The notes: generated by a model from the letters alone, not told the origin. Numbered from the stretch's first letter, positions 1 through 10,169 are shown. The stretch: DNA of 64,000 nt from Dicyema japonicum (GCA_011109175.1 RDEW01000019.1:821315-885314), one strand, 5' to 3'. A program made the numbers and translations.

Positions 1-1370
1 TTTTGATAGGGTTTCGGCTATTTGTGATAAAATCTGTTTACATGAGGAAATTCGTGATTTTATTGCTTCGAAATTTTCAATCTCATGCTCAATCTCACCT
101 GCGGCCTTTTTAAGCTCTTCTTGTAGACTGATCACTTGAATTTCCTTTTCTTCGAGGGCCTTAATGATCAAAATATGGAAATACGGCTGTGAGCTTCGTG
201 ATTGTATTTTTATCGGAATCAAGCTTAAGCAAATTATTTTCCTTCTTATTTTCCTCAATTTTTCGTGTTAACTTTGATATTTCCAGTTCTTTCGATTCGA
301 TCAGTTCCTTAGATCGTTAATATTTCGATACCCCCCACTCCTTCACTTTCTGACTAATCAGGACCATCATCTCATCGTTGACATCATCATCGGTTCGAAG
401 GATCCCTTTAAATTCATTGTTCTCTATTGATAGAATTATTTACTTGTGTCTTTAAGGAAATATTCTCTTTTCGTAGCTCCTCGATGATGTTGTCGCTATA
501 TTTTAATACTCCTTTAAGTTTTAGGTTTTCTTCGAGACATTTTTCGATTTCGACCTTTCCTTCTTGGAGTTCTTCCTTTGCTTGATCAGTTGCCTCCTTC
601 AGCTTTTTGTTCACTTGAATTAAAGCCTAGTTAGAATAGACAATACTGAGTTCTCATCCAAAGCATCAATTAATTTTTCTTTAAATTTTTTGCTTTTTCT
701 TCAGCTTCTGCAGTTCCGAGTCCTTTGGCCAACATGGTCTCCCTCTGGAAATTGACCTGATGCTTATATTCTCTCAAATCTTCTATCAATTGTCGATTCT
801 ATAATACACCTTGTAATTAGATACCCTTGTTTCTAATTCTTTAGCTTTTTTTGTGGCGCTTTCTGCCTGAGCGATAGCGGCAGTTTCATTGGCTACCACA
901 CTTTCATAGTCCCTTGTAAGTGAGGAATGTGCTGCTTGTAATTCTTCAAACTCCTGTTCAACCTCAGTCAGCCTTGACCTTATTGTAGCCTCAGATTCTG
1001 GGAGAGCTTCAATCGACTTGAATGTTATTTATTATTCTTACCTCCTGAGTTTTAACCTTTCGTTTTAGAAAACTGACTAAAATATAAATAACTGGGAATA
1101 CTCTTCTTTTCCTTCGTTGTGAGTTGGTTGTCATATTCTTCAATAAGTTCGGCTAAACTCTCGTTATTCTCTTTTTTAATTTTTGCAATGGTAATAAGAA
1201 CTTGGATGACCTTAGACGCCTTCTCCATATTTTCCAGAGATTTCAGATCTGCCTATAACAGTTAGTGCTAGTGTTACAGTCTCTAGTTGATCGAGCCAGT
1301 AGTCACTATCAAACTTATCAGTCGGATTGACAGCAATTTCTTCAATTTTATTCCAATCCAAAGTAGCCAT
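1..1370 (-). CDS. CEP290: CEP290-like ciliary transition-zone coiled-coil protein, N-terminal part (3' end beyond window)
   Basis: The ATG is at 1370 and the gene runs off the left edge. Eight introns of 20-26 nt were placed (1253-1277, 1077-1101, 1017-1041, 799-824, 627-646, 422-443, 308-331, 160-184). Removing them leaves one long acidic coiled coil. The first residues (MATLDWNKIEEI) resemble the CEP290 N-terminus. A later stretch with SDNIIEELRKENISLKTQ followed by DDDVNDEMMVLISQKVKEW matches the conserved CEP290 segment containing TDNVIDQLKKEN and KVEEWK. CEP290 is a scaffold linking axoneme and membrane at the ciliary transition zone. One frame slip remains at the 6-A run (plus strand T-run 686-691); one extra A would restore frame, so a base-call error or allele is likely. 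Family assignment rests on remembered similarity, not a search. Confidence 0.82.
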
Positions 1371-1617
1371 CAGTTGCTTGGAGACTGAAAATATTTAATT
1401 TCAATTAATTATTACTATTTTTCGTAAATCTAAATTTATTAAACATTAAATAACCAGGCACCAACTTAACATACGTGTGACGGAAATGGAGGTGGGCGAC
1501 TAACTTCACCTTTTGGAGGATGGATTTGGTCGGCACAAGGAGACGTTCTCCCTGGGTTCCTTCATTGTATTAATTAGTTGTGAATGTTTGTGCTGGGCTT
1601 ACAAAATATTGTAACCC
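1371..1617. other. Upstream flank of the CEP290-like gene, no gene seen
   Basis: AT-rich stretch with no open frame or recognisable repeat. It presumably holds the promoter of the minus-strand gene, but no motif can be named. Confidence 0.4.
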
Positions 1618-1900
1618 TTGGTTGGGTTGATAAATAAATCAGGTGGCAGCTATCAAGAGACAGTGAGCCGCGACGGTGGAGGTTCCAAGGCGCTAAAGAA
1701 TTATCTCGGAAGAATCCGGGAAAGGGCTATCCATGCGGAAGAATCCGAATCAGTCCTGAAGCTGAACATCCTCCGTAGAAGAAGACATTTCCAGAAGACG
1801 GTGGGATCCCTGGCTAATTTACTCGAGGAGATTCCGGAGTTACTAGAGGTTGGGATCATTTAATTAATTCTTTGACATATTCTTTCTTGATGAAGTTTCT
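1618..1900 (+). mobile_element. LINE 3'-terminal fragment (C-terminal ORF end plus tail)
   Basis: An 81-codon open stretch rich in Arg and Glu ends in a Val-Gly-Ile-Ile stop context. It is followed by GGGATCATTTAATTAATTC, the same arrangement seen at the 3' ends of the LINE copies near 24.7 and 40.7 kb (GGGATCACCTAATTAG). It is a 5'-truncated, dead LINE end. Confidence 0.5.
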
Positions 1901-2239
1901 AAATATCATGTTCTCCAGAAATATGGAACAATCTCTTACAATTGGAATTCGACAAAAATATTCCATATTTAAAAAAATCTATCACGGTATCCACCATTAG
2001 TTGAACAAAGTTCTTGTGATGTTTCGTAAAGTTAATATTGCACCACAGACGTTCCTCTTTCAATAAGATTCAGAGACTGGGATTATTGTTGTAGTAGTTC
2101 CGATGCCAACCAGTATAATCAATGTCCACGGAAATTGAAAATTTCTGCACTACGCAATGGTAATACTGCACTTTACGAAGAACCACATTAGCTATAGCTC
2201 TTCTCATGCAGGACACACACTTTATTTTAAGTAAAAAAG

Positions 2240-2835
2240 TTATCATAGCTAATCGATGGTGGAGAACCAGGGAATGCTCTTCACTTTTTTTCTTCGTGTT
2301 GGGTGAGAGTTTTTTTGTAGACGATCCGGTTCTGCGGTAAGATGTTCACTGATGACGCCTTCACTCGTCAAGCCAAAGCATCGTAGAGATTAATGTTGTG
2401 GCCGCGTGGCGCCATGTGGTGATGCGTGGTTAATTGGTTGAAGATTCCTGCTTGCTTGTCTGTTCCTTCTCTCTCTTCCTAATAGAGTGGCGTCATGTAA
2501 TCCACCTGTCTAGGTGACGCCCAGTGCCAGGCCGGCATGAAAAAGGATCATTTGCTCTTCCCCACTCCACTGGAGGGGTTTTCACAACTGCATGTAATGG
2601 ACGTCTTACCCTTTATGCTGATTCCGGATGGACTCTGTTTCTGTAGAAGTGGAAACTGGATACACTTAATTAGTTGTTTACTTTAACTTTTTTCTCGGTG
2701 TATCCGGGGTTAATAAATAAATAAATCGTAGATGCATGGAACCTTCAACCAGAGTGTACAGCAATAAGATTTGAACTAGGGGTTATCAGGCCTTTTGCTC
2801 GACTCTTGTTACATGTCTGGATCGTAACTCGTCAT
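2240..2835 (-). repeat. tRNA-derived SINE (family A), split by a younger insertion
   Basis: On the minus strand the right part (2725-2835) carries a tRNA-like head and the left part (2240-2387) the body with GACGCCTTCACTCGTCA. The uninterrupted relative at 15935-16137 shows the two halves are contiguous when 2388-2724 plus one target duplication are removed. Confidence 0.55.
2388..2724 (+). mobile_element. Non-autonomous LINE-derived element (5' end joined to 3' tail)
   Basis: This 337-bp element is flanked by the direct repeat ATCGTAGA (2380-2387 and 2725-2732) and ends in GGGGTTAATAAATAAATAA. Its start (AATGTTGTGGCCGCGTGGCG) and first 200 bp resemble the 5' end of the LINE at 7220. Its end, from about the TCGGTGTATCCGGGG stretch, resembles that LINE's 3' end. 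It has no coding capacity and was probably mobilised by the LINE machinery. Relatives lie near 19777-20062, 24940-25130, 32215-32410, 33690-33840, 37760-37935, 48095-48290, 51970-52040 and 58890-58940. Confidence 0.65.
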
Positions 2836-2838
2836 TTT

Positions 2839-3290
2839 TTACCTATGACAAGATTCCAAATTTGCGTCAGTAATTTGACTCGTCACATTGCAGGAAATCT
2901 TGTTAGTTCTATTCGCAATTGATAACGATGTATTCTTAATTTGATTTAAAATCTCTGTTTTATTCGTAAATTTTGTAATAGTTGTTGTGAACACAGGATT
3001 TGAGTATTCACACTGTGAATGGTTTACCATTTTAGCAATCTCATGACTGACGATGAAGCTACCGATATTATAAGTCCTGGAGACTGTTTCCAATAATTAA
3101 ATGTTGAAGTTTCAATTTTATATTTTTTGGAGTTCTTCCTCAGATAGTTTTCGTGCATCGCCAATTGGATATTTTCTTGAAAAGTTACCTGCTTTGAATT
3201 AAAGTGTCTCTCCAGATTTGACTTTTTGTTATGGTTAGATGTTTTGTGGCAGAGGAGACATTATTTATAGACAAATTGAGGCCACAAACA
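2839..3290 (-). pseudogene. hAT-type (ZBED-like) transposase remnant
   Basis: Minus-strand fragments, in shifting frames, resemble the region after the BED finger of hAT transposases. They are a piece reading RKYPIGDARKLSEEEL, then YNIGSFIVSHEIAK, then a stretch ending with the LS-x-R-x(n)-I pattern typical of this family. Stops and frame changes show it is dead. No terminal repeats were identified. The call is based on motif memory only. Confidence 0.45.
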
Positions 3291-3680
3291 GAATTTATAA
3301 TTAAGGAGTAAGATTTTAAAATTAAAATATGCAAAAATATGTAATAATTTAAATAAAAATAACAATTTAATATAAAATATCATCTAAATATTACATAGTC
3401 TAAAATATACATAAAAAAAATTTTTGGAAGAACACTATTTTGAAAATGTTTTTATTGGAGATTTAAGTAATCATTTGCGATAATTGAAAAAGCCATAAAA
3501 AATTTAAAGAGCCACGGTTGCACCCCTGGGCTAGTACAACCCCTTCAAGAAATGATTTGTTAAATGATCCACATTACATTTACTTTACAGAAAATTAAAT
3601 TGCTGGTGATTATTTGGGGGACAATTCTGATAGATACGAAATCTGTTAATTATTTTCCCGGGATCACCGGATTAGAGAAA
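3291..3680. other. AT-rich spacer, nothing identified
   Basis: Long A/T runs without an open frame. The last part grades into a short repeat fragment. Confidence 0.4.
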
Positions 3681-3835
3681 AGAAAATAGTCCTCAACTAA
3701 GTTTCACGACCAAAATAGTCCTCAACTTTCCAAACATCACATCCACTCATATCCGCCATTATAGAAATCCCTTCAGAGGAGTAGGGAGAAGCCGACCAGG
3801 TAGTGGATGTCTCTTTGGATAGGTGGATCAAAAAT
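3680..3835 (-). repeat. Short interspersed repeat fragment (family B)
   Basis: It contains CATCCACTCATATCCGCCAT followed by a CCCTTCAGAGGAGTAGGG block. The same block occurs near 6590, 21550, 29170 and 30830, so this is a dispersed repeat. Confidence 0.4.
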
Positions 3836-3870
3836 AGAATGCAAGGAGCAGAAAGGAATAAAAATCAATA

Positions 3871-4328
3871 TTAGTGAGAATAAAACACATAAACTAGTGC
3901 ATAAACTAAGAATGTTTCTCCTTCGTATGTGCTGGACAATTCTACATCAACTTCGAGATCTCTAAGCATTTTGGAAGAGATCATGAGGCTCTGGAGGCTT
4001 TTTTGAGAAACAAACAGCATCACAACAATTTTGTAGTTATCATGAGTGATTCGTCTTATGGCTTTTTTGATTTCATCCGCGGATTCTTCGACCACAATTG
4101 GCATGAAAGAGGATCATAGGATTTATTCCCATAAATTGATTCAAGTTCTGATTCCAAAATTTTATAACCCAATTTTATATCGAACGAATCCTCTTCGTCG
4201 GGGATAACCTTGTACGTATTCTTCATTTTTTGAACTTTTTTCAAGGCTTTTGGGGAGAGAGTGTTCTGTGTTTTCATTCTCATGGTGAACAGTATGTTTT
4301 TCACTGTTGATTTCAAAAAAGCTGGCAT
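3871..4328 (-). CDS. Tctex-type dynein light chain (DYNLT2/TCTEX1D-like), with a one-base frame break
   Basis: The 5' frame (4328 to about 4090) gives NTYKVIPDEEDSFDIKLG, ILESELESIYG and YDPLSC. The 3' frame (from about 4104 to 3871) gives ADEIKKAIRRI, NYKIVVMLFVSQ and a C-terminus ending LVYALVYVFY. Together these follow the Tctex-1 domain from the TY-x-x-x-PDE start to the last beta strand. Tctex-1 family proteins are dimeric light chains of cytoplasmic, intraflagellar and axonemal dyneins. The two halves overlap near 4060-4104 with no GT-AG intron that would join them, and spacing against the family is exactly one base short. Either the assembly has a single-base error or the gene has recently died. 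A true start may be the internal Met of MRMKTQN. Confidence 0.72.
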
Positions 4329-4661
4329 CCGTGATTAACTTGGCAACGAAATGTAAAAAATACAATTTTATTAAAATTGAAGATAGTTGTCACGAACATT
4401 GCTTAATTTGACACAATCAATTATCGATATCAATCAACGGTTAATTGGTCGAGAGGTAGAGGTGGGACTAACTGTAGTGTTACTCAGTTTCATATTGCAT
4501 GGACGGAGGAACTGTCGATACACGTAGGATCCAGGTTCAAATCTGTTCAGCCTAAAATTGATAGAACTTGGATGATATCTGTCATAAGTTATTATTCTTT
4601 GTCGATAACCTCTGGCAGCTGAAATAAGTTTTATCAAGTTTCCTTTGCACAGCATTGCGTC
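4329..4661. other. Spacer, no gene identified
   Basis: A minus-strand open stretch (4434-4655) contains VYRQFLRP, which faintly recalls the LINE thumb fragments at 28.9 and 52.4 kb (VYRQFVQPALT). Nothing firmer is visible. Confidence 0.3.
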
Positions 4662-4895
4662 CTTTTCATGTGTCCACCGTTATGGGAACTTTGCTGGAGT
4701 TGAGAAGTGAGGGATCCTTTTTGATCCCGGCCAGGAATCTGGTGTTTCCTGAGTTAGGTAGATCCAATGACTCATCTAGGAATTGAAGAAGGCAAATAGC
4801 GGAGAGAAAATTCTTCGACCACACAGGTAGTGGTGTGGGAATCGACCTCATAGCTAAATGAGACACGAGCAACACAATAACCACTTCTGGTCAGT
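4662..4895 (-). repeat. tRNA-derived SINE (family B), minus strand
   Basis: Read on the minus strand it starts with a box-A-like GTGGTTATTGTGTTGCTCGTG and then a box-B-like GGTCGATTCCCAC, the internal pol III promoter layout of tRNA SINEs. The body then carries the dispersed GGATCC-rich segment also found at 16690-16965. Confidence 0.55.
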
Positions 4896-5149
4896 CTATG
4901 TAGCACAAAATTACACTTAAAATTCAAAGATTTTTTATGAATGCTGTCCCAGGAACGAGTTTTTACATTTTTTCAATAAGTCATTTTTAATGTTGAATTA
5001 GCACTGACGTAGGTGTATTTCAATTTTTTTAAAACTAGGGTGTTACTGATTTCAAGATCAACTGGTCTATGGCCTATGAAGATCTCTAATGCAAACCTTT
5101 ATAATAAATGAAAATCCGGCGTGCTGTCAGATGATCTTTTCAATTCAAG

Positions 5150-5480
5150 ATAGAGTCTCTTGGCCACGTCTTACGTCTAAATGACCAGGTCCCCGCAAAT
5201 GTCGCAATGGACAACTACTTCGCACACACAGGAGCCGGATTCCGTGGAAGGCCAAGAACGACACCTCCGACTATCTTGAATGAAAAACCTATGGGCTGTT
5301 GGTATGAGACTAACTTCGACGGACGACCTGGACTACCTAAGAGAACTAGCGCGCAACAGAGGATCATGGTTGAGGCTGACGGAGAGGATGATTAGAAATA
5401 CGGCACAAAAGAAACTTAAAACGGGATACTTGGAGCACCAGAAATTTCATTTATTCAAAGCATCTGGTTTCTGATGTCTT
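5150..5480 (+). pseudogene. LINE reverse transcriptase C-terminal fragment
   Basis: Two overlapping frames give RGRPRTTPPTILNE and DDLDYLRELARNRGSWLRL. This pair resembles the end of RTE-like reverse transcriptases, where RGRPRKTW is followed about 25 residues later by a tract ending with R-x-x-W. A frame change separates them. A 14-A run follows at 5509-5522. Confidence 0.45.
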
Positions 5481-5550
5481 CTGAGTCCGTCACATCGTCC
5501 ATACTCGTAAAAAAAAAAAAAACGCGAGTTTCCGTCCTTCATGCCAAAGC

Positions 5551-6195
5551 GTGCTTTTTGACCAGGAAAAATTTTACAAAAACAAATTGGCTCTTCCAAT
5601 AAAAAGAGTGAGGTGTACCATTATTTCGTTTGTTGTTTCTTCACCCACATGTAAACATCCTCTGATAGCATTCTGCTTCTCTGAGCCTTTTCTTAAGGCT
5701 ATTTTGAGCCCTGCTGGTTTTTATTCGCTTCATTTGACGGATCAAATTAGAGGAAATCAATTATTATTAAAAATGTCCGCGGAACCAGAAAAGTTAATTA
5801 ATTTGAGATTCCAATTTTGCCATGCATCTCTGGATACGAGAGGAAATCAATACACACAAGAAATCAAAACAGAAGAATACACACAAGAATCAAACTGTAG
5901 CAAGGGAAACAATCGTCTTGTCGACAATAATCATTGGGCTGGGTCTAAAAATTCCGGTAACCAAGGCATAATACTCTTCGCACGCAAGCTGCGAATGCGT
6001 GACACCGTCGTTATAACAAGTAGAACGTCACTGACCGTGCTTCATCACGAAGAGCTGCAAAGGAATTCACAACCCACCTGCAATCGATTAAAACCCGTGC
6101 GCTCGAAGTCTTCAGTTCTGCCAATAGAACACGATGATCGCTATCAGCCGATCTTGTCTATGATAAAAAAAACATCGAGAAGAAAGCGAATATAG
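5551..6195 (+). CDS. Unidentified 214-codon open frame
   Basis: This is one of the longer uninterrupted frames outside the LINEs. The predicted product is basic at its end (KKTSRRKRI) with a moderately hydrophobic first third and a Gln/Glu/Asn-rich middle. I recognise no domain. It sits between LINE debris and family-B SINE sequence, lacks the micro-introns typical of the confident genes, and could be chance or part of an unrecognised mobile element. Confidence 0.22.
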   Translation: MLFDQEKFYKNKLALPIKRVRCTIISFVVSSPTCKHPLIAFCFSEPFLKAILSPAGFYSLHLTDQIRGNQLLLKMSAEPEKLINLRFQFCHASLDTRGNQYTQEIKTEEYTQESNCSKGNNRLVDNNHWAGSKNSGNQGIILFARKLRMRDTVVITSRTSLTVLHHEELQRNSQPTCNRLKPVRSKSSVLPIEHDDRYQPILSMIKKTSRRKRI

Positions 6196-6479
6196 CTTAA
6201 TAACGTGAACTCTATGGCTTGTATCTGCTCCCCCTACAGCATGCTGCCCAAGACGGCTCCCCTTATGACTTCCCTCTAGGATAAATAGACATTTCACGAG
6301 GTACGCCCCACCTCAATCTTGGCCAAATTAACTTCTTAATAAAAACTTTATTTAAAACATAACAGAACTCCACCCAACAATTATTGGTTACCATTATCTT
6401 AAAATATGTGATAATATTGACTAGTAATGACATTTTGATTAAAAAGAATAAAGGATTATGAATTATTCCACAAATAGAC

Positions 6480-6690
6480 TAACTGAACTGAAGATGAGAT
6501 CTAGTTTGCGTCATGGGATCAATCTATCTCAGGAGAGTAGTCTGGTCGACATCCAAAAATGATTCCTCCATTCCCTACTCCAATGGAGGGGTTTCAACAA
6601 TGGGGGATATGGAGGACGCAATGGTTTTTCCGACTGGGGGAACTGGATAAAACCTCTTTCATGTATATCCGTTGTTGATAAAAAACAGAA
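6480..6690 (+). repeat. Short interspersed repeat (family B)
   Basis: It shares the block CTACTCCAATGGAGGGGTTT and the following GGGGGAACTGGATAAAACCT with the copy near 30830-30960. No coding capacity. Confidence 0.4.
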
Positions 6691-7207
6691 TTGAAAATGT
6701 TTAAAATACTTTTACAAAAAGTTAATTAGGAAACCACAATGTTCTATTTACTAGTAGATCTATTATCATTGATTTTAATTTTAAAGATTATGAGGTAAAT
6801 TCAAATATTCTTAGAACCAACATGTTACGATAAGCAAATCATTAGAATTAAAGAATAAATTCAGTGACTAAATAATTAAAATCTGTCCAAGTATTTTAGT
6901 TCTCTGTTGTTGGCGGGTTTGTTAGTAAAAGGTTTATTTTTTTCTTGTAAATGACTAGTATTAATAGAATTGTTGTACTTTGAATTATCTATGTGTGGGT
7001 TTCTCTTTTGATCAGAGTCTTTGCTTTCATGGTGATACTTTCTTTTTGTCATTATTACATTTTTTAAATCATAAGTAATTTATTTAATATGGTTGGACAT
7101 TAAATAAAATAAAATAATTAATTTTACAAAAAAATATTTTAATTAATTCTAATCATTAATTTTCTCGGGCGAGGCTAGAATGACTTTTCCCGAACATTGG
7201 GCTCGCG
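6691..7207. other. AT-rich spacer, nothing identified
   Basis: No frame longer than chance and no recognisable repeat. It ends at the target site of the LINE that follows. Confidence 0.45.
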
Positions 7208-7219
7208 ATCATGAGAGGT
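7208..7219 (+). repeat. Left target-site duplication of LINE-1
   Basis: ATCATGAGAGGT is repeated exactly at 10158-10169, directly after the A-rich tail of the element. Confidence 0.85.
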
Positions 7220-7230
7220 GAAATTTGAAA

Positions 7231-8112
7231 ATGTTGTTAGCGTGGTGTCATGTGGCTCACCAGAAATGGTGTCACCCATTCCAAAATGGAACGAAAAGAG
7301 CCAACAGCTTCTCCCCACCGTCCGGTGGTCCTTTCATCTCCTGTGTCTTCGACCCTGTCTGGTGTCCCCATTTATCCAGACTTTTGATTCTTCTATGTGG
7401 AGACGTCGAAACCAATCCTGGTCCATGGAGAGGTTTTACAATTATACAACTGAATACGAATGGGATCAGGAAGAAAATCTTTGAACTCCGGGCACTCCTC
7501 CGCGAAAATGAGGCTGACCTCGCTTTAATACAGGAGTCCAAGCTATCTCCCTCCATACCAACACCCTCTTTTCCCGGATACACAGTGATCCGTAAAGATC
7601 GTCAGGGAGGACGCGGAGGAGGACTACTTACTATTATAAAGAACGATATTCCTTTTATGGATACAACTCAACGAACCTCAGAGCTTCTTGGCTCCGACAA
7701 GACTTTGGAGCAGATTACTGTCAAAATCGAGTTATTCCCGTCCTTTTGGATCCATTTGGCTAATTTATATATTCCTCCACAAGGATCGTGTCCGTCATCT
7801 TACACCCCTGATTTATCACGCATTTCAACATTGAAAAATCTACTGTTATGTGGGGATCTTAATGCACGACATCCAGTTTGGCTCACTTCCCAATCCTCTG
7901 ATAACCGAGGAGAACTCATTGCAAATTATCTTCCTGACCTGATTATACTGAACAACCCTAACTCACATACGAGGACCCCATTAAGGATAACTGATAGCTG
8001 CACATCTCCCGACTTAACATATGCTCACCTTCTCTGGCTGGACTCATTTCCTGGAACGGGCTTCTCCAGTGACCACAATCCAATCCTTCTAAAACTGAGA
8101 GGTCTTCGATGA
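7231..8112 (+). pseudogene. LINE-1 leader, 2A and AP endonuclease domain
   Basis: From the ATG at 7231 the frame runs 293 codons. Residues about 1-55 form a leader ending in a hydrophobic LLILL stretch. Next comes GDVETNPGP, then the endonuclease with the usual landmarks: QLNTNGIRKK (N), LALIQESKL (catalytic E), CGDLNARHPVW (D-x-N) and SSDHNPI (catalytic DH). It nicks target DNA for target-primed reverse transcription. The frame ends at TGA (8110-8112) just after the endonuclease, where relatives continue, so this is a nonsense mutation rather than a natural end. Confidence 0.85.
7399..7425 (+). other. 2A 'stop-go' peptide, GDVETNPGP
   Basis: Codons GGA GAC GTC GAA ACC AAT CCT GGT CCA encode the complete 2A core D-V/I-E-x-N-P-G-P, preceded by the Leu-rich stretch LLILLC usual for active 2As. 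It is in frame with the endonuclease. In known 2As the ribosome fails to form the Gly-Pro bond, which would release the leader and start a separate endonuclease/RT chain with Pro. Activity here is inferred from the motif. Confidence 0.88.
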
Positions 8113-8378
8113 TACAGGAGACGACCGGCGGAATCAAAAAGATTCAAGGATTATACGAAGGTTGACTGGTCTGGTTTCAGTAACCTTGTGGATAAATTCT
8201 TGGCCCGGAGATTATCCTCCCAATACGCTCTATTGATGAGGCCGCAGAAATTATCAGCGCTGCCATTCAGAAAGCTGACCATATTTTTATTCCGTCATAC
8301 AAGAAGTTTATTCCTACCCTCAGTTCTTATACAATAAGTCTTATAAAACAAAGAGACCGGCTGAAGAGATGCCATCTG

Positions 8379-8723
8379 TTGGACATGAAGTCTTTGACAG
8401 CCCTCAGACAACTGAATAAAAGCATCTGTCAGAGCATAAAAGAACACAAGGACAAGATATATCAGCATCTAGTTAACCACCTAGATAAGAAAAGTTTATC
8501 CCGACATTTCTGGAAAACACTTGAACAAGTCGAGTCGAAGCAGGATGATGTAGAAGGAACCGGAAAGTCTTCTCCTGAACACTTATGCCACTTACATCCT
8601 ATCACCCTTATGAAACATTACGCTGGAATTAGCTTCAAAACCTTCTCGAAACACCTGGACATTAGGGTGCGTGCCCATAAACTGAAGAAGGAACCTTACC
8701 ACCAACTATTTTCAGATGACTAA
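8379..8723 (+). pseudogene. LINE-1 linker between endonuclease and reverse transcriptase
   Basis: An open stretch in a shifted frame with QLNKSICQSIKEHKDK and FWKTLEQVESKQDD, the helical linker usual between the two LINE enzymes. Frame shifts near 8200-8380 and 8720 isolate it. Confidence 0.6.
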
Positions 8724-8837
8724 GTCTTGGATGTGATCACCAGATTAAAGAGCTAACGGGCGTGCGGGCCTGACAAAGTATCTTCTATTCACCTAAAACA
8801 CCTAAGCCACTACGCAATTGGATATTATATACCGATA

Positions 8838-9560
8838 TTGAAGGCTGGGAAACCAGAGACAGAACCTGCCTCCTACAGGCCTATTCCAGTTACCATCACA
8901 CTGTCAAAAATTATGGAGAAACTTGTATTATCAGTCATTATTCCGTATCTTCCACGTCCTATATTTCAGCATGGTTTCCTCCGCGGTAGGTCCACCGCTA
9001 CATACTTGGCAACCCTATCGCAGTTCATTGTCGACGGTTTTAACACCCATCCCCCACCTCACAAACGCACAATCTTGGTTTCTATTGACATCAACAAAGC
9101 CTTTGACACTGTTTCGAGGAAAATCCTGGTTGGAAAAATATTTTCTACTAATATTCGTCCGAATGTGAAATTATGGCTGGCCAACTTTTGGTCTGGAAGA
9201 CGTGGAAGAGTAGTCAGTGGTGATCTCAGATCTAGATCACGATTACTACCGAACGAGGTACCCCAGGGGTCTCCACTTTCACCAATTCTATTCAACCTAT
9301 TCCTACACGACCTACCTAATGATCGAGACGAAGATTCCCTGCTATTATCCTACGCAGACGATGTAATCATTGCAATACGGAACCGCTCGACGCAAGTCGC
9401 ATCCCTTAAAACTCAGACAAAATTGAACACTCTCCACGATTGGATTGTTGGCAATCGACTTACGATTTCTGCAACCAAGGCATCTGTTCCACCTTCACTT
9501 CGGACCGTCGTTCCAAGGATGAACCGAGTATCTTTATTAATTCCACTCGGATTCCAGTGA
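8838..9560 (+). pseudogene. LINE-1 reverse transcriptase domain
   Basis: Contains KAGKPETEPASYRPIPVT (RT block 1), FQHGFLRGRSTATYL, SIDINKAFDTVSRK (catalytic D), NEVPQGSPLSPILFNLF and SYADDVIIA (the YADD active site). The catalytic residues are intact, but the frame stops at 9560 before the thumb, and remaining C-terminal sequence lies in other frames to about 10040. It is a decayed pol domain. Confidence 0.85.
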
Positions 9561-10157
9561 CAAGGTCCCCCACTGTCCTTGGAGTCAAGTACGACAGTCT
9601 CTCAATTCGACTCCCACGCAACAGACATGATTACCAGGGGCCTCCAGAAAGTTAACGTTATACGCGCCCTTGTTCGGAGGACCACGAGGAACATGGACTT
9701 TTCCGTTTCTACCTCTACCAACAAACAATCGCGCCTGCCATTGAGTATGCCTCCGTTGCATGGAGATTCGGCTATCGGAGTCTTGGTCCAAAGAATCAAC
9801 TCGATACACCGGAAAACAATCAGTATGCTTTGCCCACGTAATGGATCAACAGTCGACCCACTACTCATGGAAGCTAAGATACGTAGTCGTGGCTCCGGAT
9901 TTCTTCGCGTCTGTGAGGAAGATAGAAATCCGCTTCGCCTGATCCTTCCATGGCAAAAGAAAACCGATTGGATAAGAAATTCCCCTCCCCGATCGGATTC
10001 CTCTGCAAGACCGAGAGAAGGCTCTTCCGGAAAGTAGTGGGGACGATGGAGATCACAGACGTCGAATGGCACAATGATTGCGAGGACTGGGATCACCTAA
10101 TTGTTGACTCTTTTGTCTTTCTTTCTCGGTGTTCCCGGGGTTATTAAAATAAAATAA

Positions 10158-10169
10158 ATCATGAGAGGT
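10158..10169 (+). repeat. Right target-site duplication of LINE-1
   Basis: Exact copy of 7208-7219, immediately after the AAAATAAA tail. Confidence 0.85.

Larger units (their letters stand above)
7220..10157 (+). mobile_element. LINE-1 copy: near full-length non-LTR retrotransposon with 2A, AP endonuclease and reverse transcriptase
   Basis: A 2,938-bp element bounded by a 12-bp direct repeat and ending in TTATTAAAATAAAATAA. Order: short leader, 2A peptide (7399-7425), AP-like endonuclease, linker, reverse transcriptase, C-terminal region, 3' tail. The single-ORF layout and short direct repeats suit the CR1/L2/Jockey-like groups; the exact clade cannot be fixed by eye. Several stops and frame shifts make this copy inactive. 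Confidence 0.88.

Noticed and set aside
9602-10096. 164-codon minus-strand frame
   Set aside because: Lies opposite the LINE-1 C-terminal region and has no domain; an antisense frame of a GC-richer coding stretch.
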